Below are positions 37,498-46,262 of a DNA stretch of 64,000 nucleotides, one piece after another (the first letter of the stretch is position 1; every line of letters begins with the position of its first letter). The notes beneath the pieces are model-generated. The model saw only the letters and a list, made by a program, of their open reading frames with translations. It ran no database searches and had not been told where the DNA came from. Made by a program: the position numbers and the translations under genes. Where the stretch lies: assembly GCA_026004615.1 (NCBI GenBank), contig BPJM01000002.1, positions 310,001-374,000 of the forward strand, in the 5' to 3' direction. This DNA comes from Planctomycetota bacterium (lineage in GTDB: Bacteria; Planctomycetota; J058; J103).

Positions 37498-38739
37498 TCA
37501 GTGCGCAGATTCGGGTTGCTGTGCCGTGCGGCTTGCGGTCCGCCCGGCCGGGCTTGCGCGGCGCAGCGCGACCAGCACGCACTCTGTCCGCTCGCCCGCG
37601 GAGTCCTCCACCACCAGCCGCAGCGGCGCGCCGGGCTCCAGCGGCTGCGTGGTGACCAGCGGCAGCCGCAGCCGGGGCGGCGGCGCAGCTGGCGGCGCGT
37701 CCTCGCCCGCACCCGCGACCGCTGCCCGTGCGGGCGCGGGGAAGACCAGCCGCTCGCCCAGGCGCGCCCGCCGGATGGTGCGGCCCGGCGGGGCGCTCAC
37801 CAGGAAGGAGAGGTGGGCGGCGCCGCCGAGCACGTACACCTCGGTGTCCGCCGGCGGGTAGACGACCTCGATCATCCCGCGCGGGTCCGGTTGCACCGCG
37901 AAGGTGTAGATCTGGCCGTGGTAGCGCTCCGCCAGGTGCTCCAGGAAGCGGGCGAGCGGCGCTGCGAGCGCCCGCGCCGCGAGAGCCCCCGCCACCTTGT
38001 CCTCGTCGACCGGACAGAACGGCGCTGGCCAGACGTTGGTGAGCAGATAGGTCCACAGGCTCGAGGTGCGCTCGTGGAAGTTCAGCGCCTCGCTGGCGCG
38101 CGCAGGTGGCACCGGCAGTTCCGGCAGCCACCGATCGCCCGTCAGATCGTACAACTTGAGCCCGAGGTCGAACTCCAGCGCATAGGTGTGGCTGTGCAGC
38201 CACAGCCCCGGCGGACCGACCAGCCAGGCGAGCAGCGGCAGCACCAGGTCCCGCTCCTCGAGCACCAGCCGCGGCGGACCGATCTCGGCCGCCACCAGCA
38301 GCGAGGCTCCGTGGCGGCGGCGTGCGGTGTCGATGGCGGCAAAGACTTCGCTCTGCGGTTCGGTGCCGACCGGGAACACAGCGGCGAACAGCCCTGTGGC
38401 CGCGAGCACCTCGACCAGCTCGCGGCGGATCACCGCGGCGTCGAACACCAGCCCCTCCGGTGGCTCCGCCGCCGCGTCCGCCCCCGCGGCGGCCGCCGCC
38501 GGCCGCGGCGGCGGGGCATAGACCGCGATGGCGGGCAGCCGCTGCCCCCGCATGGTAGCGGGCAGCGGCAGCTCCGCCCGCAGCGCCGCGAGGTCGACCC
38601 CGGTGGCGAGCGTGCGGTGCGGGTGCCCGAGCGCGCAGCCGGCGAGGCAGGCGGCGAGCAGCATCGGCCCGAGGCGGTGCATTGCGGATCGCGCCGAGGT
38701 GGCTGCCGCCGAGCCATGACGGCGGGTGAGGGCTTTCAT
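37498..38739 (-). CDS. Lipoprotein of the caspase-like operon
   Basis: 413 residues from ATG 38739, which overlaps the caspase gene stop (ATGA); an inner ATG 38682 gives a more normal signal peptide. The lipobox is LAGC (LLAACLAGC). Mature part: residues about 65-210 look like a partner of outer-membrane or FlgO-type lipoproteins (VFDAAVIRRELVEVLAATGL, SLLVAAEIGPP), then a helical segment and a strand-rich C-terminus ending in LVALRRAS. No family recognised with confidence. Its place between the caspase-like and DUF4384 genes, with overlaps or 13-base gaps, says they function together in the envelope. Confidence 0.7.
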   Translation of the reverse strand: MKALTRRHGSAAATSARSAMHRLGPMLLAACLAGCALGHPHRTLATGVDLAALRAELPLPATMRGQRLPAIAVYAPPPRPAAAAAGADAAAEPPEGLVFDAAVIRRELVEVLAATGLFAAVFPVGTEPQSEVFAAIDTARRRHGASLLVAAEIGPPRLVLEERDLVLPLLAWLVGPPGLWLHSHTYALEFDLGLKLYDLTGDRWLPELPVPPARASEALNFHERTSSLWTYLLTNVWPAPFCPVDEDKVAGALAARALAAPLARFLEHLAERYHGQIYTFAVQPDPRGMIEVVYPPADTEVYVLGGAAHLSFLVSAPPGRTIRRARLGERLVFPAPARAAVAGAGEDAPPAAPPPRLRLPLVTTQPLEPGAPLRLVVEDSAGERTECVLVALRRASPAGRTASRTAQQPESAH

Positions 38740-40379
38740 CGCGTCTTCTCCAGGTTGCCGTCTCCTTCGTGGCGCACCAGCAGGTAGAGCAGTGCCGCCG
38801 GCTTCAGCTCGTCGTCGCGCTCGAACACCGCGGCGGCCCGGCGCGCCGCGCGCGCAGCGGCTTCCGGCTCGTGCGCCTCGCCGGCGCCGCCGAGCGCCGC
38901 CGCGGCCGCCTCCGCCACCCCGTCCAGGTGCACGCGGTCCAGCCGCTCGCGCGCCGCCACGAGCACGAACAGCACCAGCGCCTCGCGCTCGGCCGCCGGC
39001 ACCGGCGCCTGGCGCCAGCCGGTCTCCGCCTCGACCGGGTAGACCGCGGGCCGGCCGGCCGCCACCGTCACCGGCGGCGCGAGCGCGTTCCAGCCGTCGG
39101 GCAGCAACCGCTCCCAGCGCGCCCGGGCGCTCGCGGCCTCCGGCCGCACCAGCCGCAGCACGTACACGTGCAGCGGCGCGCCCTGCGCCCAGGTGTCGAC
39201 CTCCAGCTGGTAGCTGCGCGGATCCCGTACCAGGTGCGGGCGCGCCGGCAGGCGTGCGGTGGCGGCGAGCGGCTGCTCGGCCTCGCCGTAGCGCACGCGC
39301 AGCCCGACCTGCAGCCGCGGCGGCAGCACCCGGAGCACCATGCTGCCGGCCAGGTTGGCCTTGAGCAGCGGCGTCTGCTGGTGGCCGAGCGCGCGCGCTC
39401 GCTCCGTGACCACGCGCGAGACGTACTCGTGCACCTCGCGGAGGGTCACCTGGTCGTCGCGGTTGTCGTCGTGCTCGAAGGCCTTCAGCAACGCCCAGGT
39501 GAACAGTCCCTGCCCCCGCCCGGGGCCCAGCCCGCCGATCTCGAGCGCAGGCTGGTTGGGCGCGGTGGCGGTCAGCACCGCCCGCCCGACGGCGGCGTCG
39601 GTCAGCTCGCGGAACTGCTCCTCGCTGACCGCCGCCTGTTGCGCGGTGAGGGTGCCGCGGCTGAGCGAGCGAGCGCCGCCGGCGAAACAGGTGTCCAGCA
39701 CGAGCAACAGGTTGCGGGCGCGGTTGCGGCCCAGCAGTTCCTGCAGCTCCGAGACGGCGATCCCCGTCTGCGGTACGATCCGCAGCTGCTCGCCCTCACC
39801 GCGCGTGTGCGCGTCGTACGGCACCAGGTAGTTGCCCAACAGCTCGCCCCGCTCGCCCACCTCCACGGTGCCGTGGCCGGCGAAATAGAGCAGCAGCAGG
39901 TCGACCGGTTGCGCGGCGGCCTGGTTGGCGGCCTCGATCGCCTGCAGGATCGCCTGCCGCGTCGCCTGCTCGTTGGTCAACAGCTGCACGTTGCTGCGGC
40001 GGAATCCGCCCCCGGTCTCCTCGACGAGGAAGCTGTAGAGGGTCTCGGCGTCCGCATCGGCGTAGGCCAGCTGCGGGATCGCGCGCTGCTCGTAGCGGGA
40101 GACGCCGACGATGACCGCCAGCCGTTCGCCTGACAGCGCCTGCTCCTCGGCCCCGGCGCTCGCCGGTGGCCGCTGCCCGAGCGGCACACCGGGCGGGCCG
40201 TGCTCTGGGGCCTCGGGGCGCACGACCGTGGGCTCCACCACGGGCCTGGGACCGAGCACGCGCTCGCCCGGCCGGGGCGTGCTCCCGCACGCCAGCAGCC
40301 ACACCGCGAGCACGGACAGCGCAGCCAGCTGCGCGCCGGTGGCCGGCCGGGCTCCGCCCCCGTCCCGTATGCCCGACAT
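38736..40379 (-). CDS. Caspase-like (peptidase C14) lipoprotein with DUF4384 domain
   Basis: 547 residues; ATG 40379 follows GAGGAGA. A signal peptide ends in the lipobox LLAC (C31), so it is anchored in the envelope. The caspase fold spans about residues 85-345 with the dyad H169 (YFAGHG) and C231 (LDTCFAG), so it should be active. After it a DUF4384-like domain (SYQLEVDTWAQGAPLHVYVL) and a helical C-terminus are seen. Bacterial type I metacaspase relatives cleave after Arg or Lys, or after other residues in some groups, and are linked to stress and death pathways. It is first of three genes (caspase, lipoprotein, FlgO/DUF4384). Confidence 0.9.
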   Translation of the reverse strand: MSGIRDGGGARPATGAQLAALSVLAVWLLACGSTPRPGERVLGPRPVVEPTVVRPEAPEHGPPGVPLGQRPPASAGAEEQALSGERLAVIVGVSRYEQRAIPQLAYADADAETLYSFLVEETGGGFRRSNVQLLTNEQATRQAILQAIEAANQAAAQPVDLLLLYFAGHGTVEVGERGELLGNYLVPYDAHTRGEGEQLRIVPQTGIAVSELQELLGRNRARNLLLVLDTCFAGGARSLSRGTLTAQQAAVSEEQFRELTDAAVGRAVLTATAPNQPALEIGGLGPGRGQGLFTWALLKAFEHDDNRDDQVTLREVHEYVSRVVTERARALGHQQTPLLKANLAGSMVLRVLPPRLQVGLRVRYGEAEQPLAATARLPARPHLVRDPRSYQLEVDTWAQGAPLHVYVLRLVRPEAASARARWERLLPDGWNALAPPVTVAAGRPAVYPVEAETGWRQAPVPAAEREALVLFVLVAARERLDRVHLDGVAEAAAAALGGAGEAHEPEAAARAARRAAAVFERDDELKPAALLYLLVRHEGDGNLEKTR

Positions 40380-40855
40380 TCTCCTCGCCTCGTTTGCGGC
40401 TCCGTCTCATCGTCAGCAAATCCCTCTCCATGGCGTGCCGCGGCGCCTCCGCCTCGGGGGCGCCGCCGGGGCCGCCGGCGGGGCGCAACCGAGGTTGCCA
40501 GGGGCGGCCACAAGGTTGCCGCCCGGACCGGCACCCACCGCGTCCAGTCTGGCCTATCGCGCCTGCGGCGACAAGCGCAAACCCGGCGCGCGGTCGCCGC
40601 TGTCCGCCTCTCGCCCTATCATGAAAACGCGAGCGGCACGGCGGCTGCGGTTCGCGGGGTGCAGAGCCCACCCCTGGCGGCGCCGCCACCGGTGTCGAGG
40701 TCTCCGGTCCGGCGGCGTCCCGGGCAGGGCTCGGCGGGCGGGGGCCGCGGCGCTCGGGCGCTCGCCAGTTCGGCCGGGCGGCCCGGCGGCCGCGGTCCGC
40801 GCCGGCGGCTGGGGGCGGATTCGCTGGCGGCGGCCGGTGGCGGGGAGGAGGTGAC
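40380..40855. other. Divergent intergenic region, caspase operon / REC-kinase operon
   Basis: 476 bases without a gene. It holds a 14-base palindrome GCAACCGAGGTTGC (40485-40498) and a second copy of AGGTTGCC 16 bases further on (40513-40520), a possible operator for the divergent promoters. A -10-like TATCAT (40617-40622) faces the REC gene, without a clear -35. A strong GGGGAGGAGG site precedes the REC start. Confidence 0.4.
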
Positions 40856-41359
40856 ATGCCGAGCGTGCTGAAGGGGAAGCGGGTCCTGGTCGTCGACGAC
40901 GAGCCGGACGTCTGCGAGATGGTCCGCGACGAGTTGATGGATTGCGAGGTCGAGGTCGCGGGCAGCTTCGAGCAGGCGCGGCGCAAGCTCGAGCGCGGCG
41001 GCTACGACGTGGTGATCCTCGATATCATGGGGGTGAGCGGCTACGAGCTCCTGGAGGGCTACGCGGAGAAGTTCCCCTGCATCATGCTCACGGCGAACGC
41101 GCTGGGCGTCGAGCACCTGCGCCGCTCGATGGCGGGCAAGGCCCGGCTGTACCTGCCGAAGGAGGAGCTGGGACGGCTGGAGGAGTACGTCGCCAAGGTG
41201 CTCGCGGAGCCGCGCCCGCTGTGGCGGTGGCTGCTCGCCAAGCTGGATTTCCGGCGCTGGCTGGGTGAGGACCTGGCCCGGCTGGAGCCGGAGCTGTTCC
41301 GGGATCTCGATCTGTCGCCGGCGCGCCTGGAGCGCGATCTCAGGAGCGATGCGGGCTGA
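40856..41359 (+). CDS. Stand-alone receiver protein with Trp-rich tail
   Basis: 167 residues. The REC domain (about 8-125) has VLVVDDEPDVCEMV, phospho-acceptor D56 in VILDIMGVSGYELL, Thr in IMLTANAL and Lys in YLPKEEL. The tail after it (PLWRWLLAKLDFRRWLGEDL) matches the linker found after REC in the REC-cNMP-CPBP protein (LWRWFADRVDLGRWIG). There is no DNA-binding domain. It is followed after eight bases by a cNMP-binding histidine kinase. It is probably the phospho-target of that kinase. Confidence 0.9.
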   Translation: MPSVLKGKRVLVVDDEPDVCEMVRDELMDCEVEVAGSFEQARRKLERGGYDVVILDIMGVSGYELLEGYAEKFPCIMLTANALGVEHLRRSMAGKARLYLPKEELGRLEEYVAKVLAEPRPLWRWLLAKLDFRRWLGEDLARLEPELFRDLDLSPARLERDLRSDAG

Positions 41360-41367
41360 ACCGAGGC

Positions 41368-42639
41368 GTGGACCCCGAGGCACTGTCCGAGGTGACCCTG
41401 CTGCGTGCGCTGCCAGCGCCCTTGCGCGCCCGCATCGCGCCCGAGGTGCGCCGGCAGCACTTTCCTGCCGGCGCGATCGTGGTGCGGCGCGGCGATCCGG
41501 CGAGCGAGCTGTTCATCGTGCTCCAGGGCCGCGCCGAGGTGCTGGCGCCGACGCCTGGGGAGGACGGCGAGTTGGTGCTCGCCGAGATCGGTCCCGGCGG
41601 CTTCTTCGGCGAGATGGGCCTGCTCGGGGGCGAGCCGCGCTCCACGACCGTGCGCGCCGGCACCGCGCTCGAACTCGCCGTGGTGCCGGCGACCGCACTG
41701 GCCGCGATCGAGCAGGAGGATCCCGTGGCGGCGCTCCGGCTGTGCCGCGCGATGCTGCTGGAGAACGTGCGGCGGCTGCGGCGGACCAACGAGGCGGTCG
41801 CCGCGCACTTCCACGAGCTGGTGCGGCGGCTGGAGCACGAGCGGCTGGAGGGGGAGCTGCTGCACCTGATCGTGCACGATCTGCGCTCGCCCCTGGCGGT
41901 GTGCGAGGCGGGACTGAGCCAGCTGCTCGAGCGAGCGGACAAGTACGGGCCGCTCACCGAGCGGCAGCAGCGCGTGCTGCGGCGCTCGCGCCGGAGCGCT
42001 ATCTTCGTCCGCCAACTCGTCGAGGAGATCCTGGAGCTGGGGCGGGCGGAGATCCGCGAGCCGCGTCGCGAGTGGACCACCATCGCCGAGATCCTGCTCG
42101 AGGCACTGCCGCAGTGCCTGGCGCGCGTGGAGGGCCCGAGCCTCGAGGAAGTGGCCGATCCGAGTCGCATCGAGACGGTGATCGCCGCGCTCGCCGCGCA
42201 GCAGATCCACATCGAGGCCGATCCGGCGACGCTCGAGATGCCGCTGTTGACGGATCGGTTGCGCATGACGCAGATCCTGCTCAACCTGATCGGCAACGCG
42301 CTCAAGTACGCGCCCGGCTGGATGGCGATCCGGATCGCGCGGCCGGCCGAGGGGCGCATGCGGATCGCGGTCGTCGATCGCGGCCCTGGCATCCCGGAGG
42401 AGATGCGCGCGAGCATCTTCGAGCGCTATCGCCAGCACGAGGCCAAGCGCCGCGGCGTTCCGCGCGGCTTCGGGCTGGGGCTGGCGGGAGCCGCCCAGCT
42501 GGTCGCCACCCTCGGCGGCACCATCCGGGCCGAGCCCGGCGATGGCGGCGTCGGCACGCGGCTGGTGGTGGAGATCCCGACGCACCTGCCGGAACGGACC
42601 GTCCCGCCCGGGCCCCCGGGCGCGCCCGCGGGCGGCTAG
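41368..42639 (+). CDS. cNMP-binding histidine kinase
   Basis: 423 residues from GTG 41368, close after the REC gene stop. A cNMP-binding domain fills about residues 8-125 (LLRALPAPLRARIAPEVRRQ, SELFIVLQGRAEVL, GGFFGEMGLLGGEPRSTTVRA; the last is the phosphate-binding cassette-like loop). A short helix leads to HisKA with H170 in LIVHDLRSPL and a HATPase domain with NLIGNALKYAP, DRGPGIPEE and RGFGLGLAGAAQ. No membrane segment. It is the cognate kinase candidate for the REC upstream, and together they mirror the front half of the protein at 28735-30474. Confidence 0.9.
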   Translation: MDPEALSEVTLLRALPAPLRARIAPEVRRQHFPAGAIVVRRGDPASELFIVLQGRAEVLAPTPGEDGELVLAEIGPGGFFGEMGLLGGEPRSTTVRAGTALELAVVPATALAAIEQEDPVAALRLCRAMLLENVRRLRRTNEAVAAHFHELVRRLEHERLEGELLHLIVHDLRSPLAVCEAGLSQLLERADKYGPLTERQQRVLRRSRRSAIFVRQLVEEILELGRAEIREPRREWTTIAEILLEALPQCLARVEGPSLEEVADPSRIETVIAALAAQQIHIEADPATLEMPLLTDRLRMTQILLNLIGNALKYAPGWMAIRIARPAEGRMRIAVVDRGPGIPEEMRASIFERYRQHEAKRRGVPRGFGLGLAGAAQLVATLGGTIRAEPGDGGVGTRLVVEIPTHLPERTVPPGPPGAPAGG

Positions 42640-42720
42640 CGCCCTACGCGACGCCGGCCGACGGAGAACCTCTCTGCCCTGTTCCGCTCGGCCGAGCCCG
42701 CTCAGCCTCCCAGGTCCTGG

Positions 42721-42726
42721 TATAAT
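42721..42726 (+). promoter_or_regulatory. -10 element TATAAT
   Basis: A perfect TATAAT, rare in this GC-rich DNA, 59 bases before GTG 42785 of the nuclease gene. No clear -35 is seen 16-18 bases upstream. It overlaps an in-frame ATG (42725), which speaks for the later GTG start. Confidence 0.4.
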
Positions 42727-42784
42727 GGGACGCCTCGTCGGGGCGCTGGCCGGCGAGGGTGGCCGTAGCTGGGAGCGATCGAGC

Positions 42785-44044
42785 GTGAGAGATGGCTGGC
42801 AGCGGCGGGCAGCCGTGAGGGGGCCGGGCAGCGGAGCCGCCCTTGCGGCGGCATTGCTGGCGATGGCCCTGGGCGCGGGGGTGGTCCAGGGGCAGGCCGG
42901 CGCCGCGCCGCCGAGCGGATCGCTCGCGGACGCCGATGCGGTCGCGCCGGCGGCCGACCCGGTGCTGGTCTTCGGGGAGTATCCGGCCGGGGACGTCGAG
43001 GCGGTCGACGGGGACACGCTCCGGGTGCGCGGGCTGGAGCGGCCGGTGCGGCTGCTCGCGCTCGACACCGAGGAGGTGCTGCACGGCAGCGACCTCGATG
43101 CGCCGCTGGCCAGGCTCATGCGCGAGGACTTCGCCCGCTACGTGCGGGCGGTGACCGAAGGCAAGCACCTGCCCGTCAAGTATGCGACCCCCATGGGCGT
43201 GAGCGCTTCGGCCTTCGCCCGCGAGTTCTTCGCCGGCGCCGCGCGCGTGCGCCTGGAGCTCGATCGGCCGGAGCGCAGCACCGGGCGCTACGGTCGCGCC
43301 CTGTGCTATGCGTGGGCGATCTTCGACGACGGGCGGCCGCCGCAGCTGTACAACCTTGAGGCGGTGCGCGCCGGCATGAGCCCGTATTGCGTGAAATACG
43401 GCCGCTCGGCGCGCTTCGACGGCGCCTTTCGCGCCGCACAGGCCGAGGCCCGGCAGGCCCGGCGCGGGATCTGGGATCCGGCGCTCCGGCACTATCCCGA
43501 TTACGAACGGCGGCTCGCCTGGTGGGAGCGGCGCGCCCTGGCGCTGGAGCAGCTGGAGCGGCTGCGGGCAGAGCACCCGGAGCTGATCGCGCTCGGGGAG
43601 GCTGCTGCGATCCGCGCGCTGGTCCGCCGGCAGGGACGGCCGGTCACGGTCTGGGGCATCGTGGACGAGCACGATCCGCAGGCGGTGCGCGAGCACGAGC
43701 GGGGGGTCGACATCCTCATCGGGCAGCCCTACGAGATCCACGTCGAGGTCCGGGGCCGGGAGCTGGCGCGGCAGATCGCCCGTGCGCTCGCCCCCGCCTT
43801 CGGGCGAGAACTGCCGCAGGGCGCCGAGCCGCCCCCGCTCGCGGAGGTGATCCACGGCGAGGCGCTGGTGGTGTGCGGACCGCTCGACCGGGGCGACCTG
43901 CCCCTGCCGCGCAGGAGCAAGCAGACCTATCTCCGTATCGCCGTGCGCAGTCCGGACCAGATCCGCCCGGCACACCTGGGGCTGCTGCCGCGGGACGCCG
44001 GAGCACCAGGGGCCGAGCCCCCCGGCGATGGCGCCGCGCGCTGA
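42785..44044 (+). CDS. Exported nuclease with SNase (thermonuclease) domain
   Basis: 419 residues from GTG 42785, chosen because a TATAAT box overlaps the earlier ATG. A hydrophobic export segment spans about 17-38. The SNase domain (about 60-220) begins with VEAVDGDTLRVRG and the active-site stretch VRLLALDTEE, where staphylococcal nuclease has Arg35, Asp40 and Glu43; the second Arg region is STGRYGRALCYAW. The remaining 200 residues have no family I recognise; they include a beta-rich HVEVRGRELARQI segment that might be an OB- or nucleic-acid-binding fold. It is expected to be secreted or periplasmic and to cut DNA/RNA. Confidence 0.8.
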   Translation: MRDGWQRRAAVRGPGSGAALAAALLAMALGAGVVQGQAGAAPPSGSLADADAVAPAADPVLVFGEYPAGDVEAVDGDTLRVRGLERPVRLLALDTEEVLHGSDLDAPLARLMREDFARYVRAVTEGKHLPVKYATPMGVSASAFAREFFAGAARVRLELDRPERSTGRYGRALCYAWAIFDDGRPPQLYNLEAVRAGMSPYCVKYGRSARFDGAFRAAQAEARQARRGIWDPALRHYPDYERRLAWWERRALALEQLERLRAEHPELIALGEAAAIRALVRRQGRPVTVWGIVDEHDPQAVREHERGVDILIGQPYEIHVEVRGRELARQIARALAPAFGRELPQGAEPPPLAEVIHGEALVVCGPLDRGDLPLPRRSKQTYLRIAVRSPDQIRPAHLGLLPRDAGAPGAEPPGDGAAR

Positions 44045-44134
44045 GCAGGCGGGCGGCGCGCCCGGTCTGCCGCCTCCGGCCGCCGGCTGCCCCTCGCCGC
44101 ACCGAGCGCCGGCGTGCTGCGCGCGGGCACTGCC

Positions 44135-46162
44135 ATGATCGGTCCGGTGTTCGCGGTCGCGGCGCTCTGGCTCGGCCCGCTGCTGGCGCCCGCGCTGCGG
44201 CGCTTGCCACCGCTGCGCGCGGCGCTGGACGGGCTGCTGCTGGTGGCGATCGCGGGGCTGGTGCTGCTGGAGATCCTGCCCGCCTCGATCGCCCAGGCCG
44301 GCGGCGCCGCGCTGGCCGCGGCGGCGGCCGGACTGGTGCTGCCGCGGCTGGCGGAGGGCGCGCTCCGCCAGCCGCACGCGCGCGTGCACCGGCTGCTGCT
44401 CGCGCTGGCGCTGTGCGGCCTGCTCGTGCACGCGGCGTCCGATGGGGTGGCGCTGGCGCTGGACCGCGCGGGCGCATCCGCGCAACCGCTCGCCGCGGCG
44501 GCGCCGGCCGTGCCCGCGCATGGGGCGCGGGCCGGTGAGCCGGTTGCCGCCGGGCCCGGACAGCCGAGCCTTGCCGAGGGGGGCCACGCCCACGGCACCG
44601 GGGGAGCGCTCACCCTCGCGGTGGTGCTGCACCAGGTTCCGGTGGGACTGCTGCTCTGGGTCTCGCTCGGGGTGCGCTTCGGCCTCGCCCTGGCGCTGGT
44701 TGCGCTCGCGGCGATGTCGGCGGCGACCTTGCTCGGCTACTTCGGGGTCGTGGCGCCGGAGGCGGTGCTGGGGCCGTTCGGCGCGGGGCTGCTGATGGCG
44801 TTCGTCGGCGGCAGTCTGCTGCACGTGGTCGCCGGCCACGAGCACCGCGCGCGCCCCCGGGCCGCCGCGGCGACGAGCCGGCAGCTCGGGCTGCGCGGGG
44901 AGGAGCCGGCGCAGGATACCCCTCACGAGCCGGCGGCGCGCCCGCTGTGGAGCGGGCTGGGCGGGGTGCTGGCGCTGCTGCTGCTCGCGGGCGTGCTGGG
45001 ACGGCTCGGCGAGACGGGGCCGGCGCCGGCGGTGCAGACCCTGCTCGCGCTCTACTTCGCGAGCGCGCCGGCGCTGCTGCTGGGCTTCGTGCTGGCCGGG
45101 CTGGCGCACGCCTATCTGCCGTATGCCTCGTTGCGCTGGCTCGGCCGGGGCGGGACGCTCGCGCAGGCCGCGCGCGGAGTGGTGGTCGGGCTGCCGCTGC
45201 CGGTCTGCTCGTGCGGGGTGGTTCCGCTGTACGACAGCCTCATCCGGCGCGGGGCGCCACCGGCCGCGGCGCTGGCGTTTCTGGTCGCCACCCCGGAGCT
45301 GGGCATCGACGCCCTGCTGATCTCCTTTCCGCTGCTCGGCCCGGAGCTGACGCTCGCCCGCCTGGCGGTGGCGCTGTTGAGCGCGCTGGCGGTGGGGGTG
45401 CTGGTGGCCCGCTTCGCCGCGCCGCCTGGGGGCAGCCCGGCCCGGCTGTCCGAGGCGCCCATCGACACCCCGCCGCCGCGGGGCGCAGGCCGGTTGCGGC
45501 TGGCGCTGCGGCACGGGCTCGCCACCAGCGTCGAGCGGCTCATGCCATGGATGGTGGTGGGGCTGGTGCTGGCCGCGTTGGCGGCGCCGCTGTTCGATCC
45601 GGAGTGGCTGCGGCGGCTGCCGCCGGGGCTCGATGTGCCGCTGTGCGCGCTGCTCGGGATGCCGATCTACGTCTGTGCCACGGGCGCGACGCCGCTGGCG
45701 GCCGTGCTCATCGCGCGCGGGATCTCTCCCGGCGCCGCGATCGCGTTCCTGCTCACCGGCCCGGCGACCAATGCCACCACCTTCGGGGTGCTCAGCCGGC
45801 TGCACGGCCGGGCCGCCGCGGCGGCGCTCGGCGGCGTGGTGCTGGCGGCGAGCGTCGGGCTGGGCTGGGCGGCGAATGCGCTGCTGCCCGCTCGGGCCTG
45901 GAGGGGTGCGGCGCTGGAGTTGCACGAGCACGGCGCGGGGGCGCTGGAGCTCGCCGCCGGCGCGATCCTGGCGGCGCTGCTATTGTGGCGGCTGCTGGTC
46001 TGCGGGCCGCGCGCGCTGTTGCGAGAGCTGGCGTTCGCGCGGGCGGGCGAGCCCGCGCTCGCGCCGCCGGGCGGCGGCGGCGGTGCGATGGAGGCCCGCG
46101 CCGCCTGCTGTCCGCCCGTGCCGGCCAGCAGCGGCCCGGCCGGCTCGTGCTGCGATCGCTGA
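44135..46162 (+). CDS. ZIP-like domain fused to SO_0444/ArsP-type permease
   Basis: 675 residues (ATG 44135; GTG 44114 is an in-frame alternative). The first 240 residues look like a ZIP metal transporter: eight or so helices, [12 protein letters not shown] (ZIP: HNFxDG) and [13 protein letters not shown] (ZIP: HExP), and a His-rich loop with GGHAHG. After a soluble linker, a DUF318/SO_0444-type permease follows with its two internal repeats, [20 protein letters not shown] and [20 protein letters not shown], each ending in PxxG/TNA loops ([14 protein letters not shown]). The tail is Cys-rich (ACC...SCCDR). SO_0444 proteins export Cu or Zn or related thiophilic ions. Combining both in one chain is unusual. 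Confidence 0.8.
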   Translation: MIGPVFAVAALWLGPLLAPALRRLPPLRAALDGLLLVAIAGLVLLEILPASIAQAGGAALAAAAAGLVLPRLAEGALRQPHARVHRLLLALALCGLLVHAASDGVALALDRAGASAQPLAAAAPAVPAHGARAGEPVAAGPGQPSLAEGGHAHGTGGALTLAVVLHQVPVGLLLWVSLGVRFGLALALVALAAMSAATLLGYFGVVAPEAVLGPFGAGLLMAFVGGSLLHVVAGHEHRARPRAAAATSRQLGLRGEEPAQDTPHEPAARPLWSGLGGVLALLLLAGVLGRLGETGPAPAVQTLLALYFASAPALLLGFVLAGLAHAYLPYASLRWLGRGGTLAQAARGVVVGLPLPVCSCGVVPLYDSLIRRGAPPAAALAFLVATPELGIDALLISFPLLGPELTLARLAVALLSALAVGVLVARFAAPPGGSPARLSEAPIDTPPPRGAGRLRLALRHGLATSVERLMPWMVVGLVLAALAAPLFDPEWLRRLPPGLDVPLCALLGMPIYVCATGATPLAAVLIARGISPGAAIAFLLTGPATNATTFGVLSRLHGRAAAAALGGVVLAASVGLGWAANALLPARAWRGAALELHEHGAGALELAAGAILAALLLWRLLVCGPRALLRELAFARAGEPALAPPGGGGGAMEARAACCPPVPASSGPAGSCCDR

Positions 46163-46191
46163 GCCGCCCTGCCGCGCCGGCGCGGCGGCGA

Positions 46192-46220
46192 TTGCGCCGC
46201 GCGCCCGTTCAGGACACAAT
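46192..46220 (+). promoter_or_regulatory. Sigma70-like promoter before maeB
   Basis: TTGCGC (46192-46197), 17-base spacer, CACAAT (46215-46220); transcription would start near 46227, about 36 bases before ATG 46263. Confidence 0.45.
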
Positions 46221-46262
46221 CGGTGCCTTCGCCGAGGGCGAACCGCGTCGAGGAGCTGCTGC

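Noticed and set aside
40478..40495. Sigma54-like site TGGCA...TTGC on the minus strand before the caspase gene
   Set aside because: The spacing between GG and GC is 11 bases, not 10.
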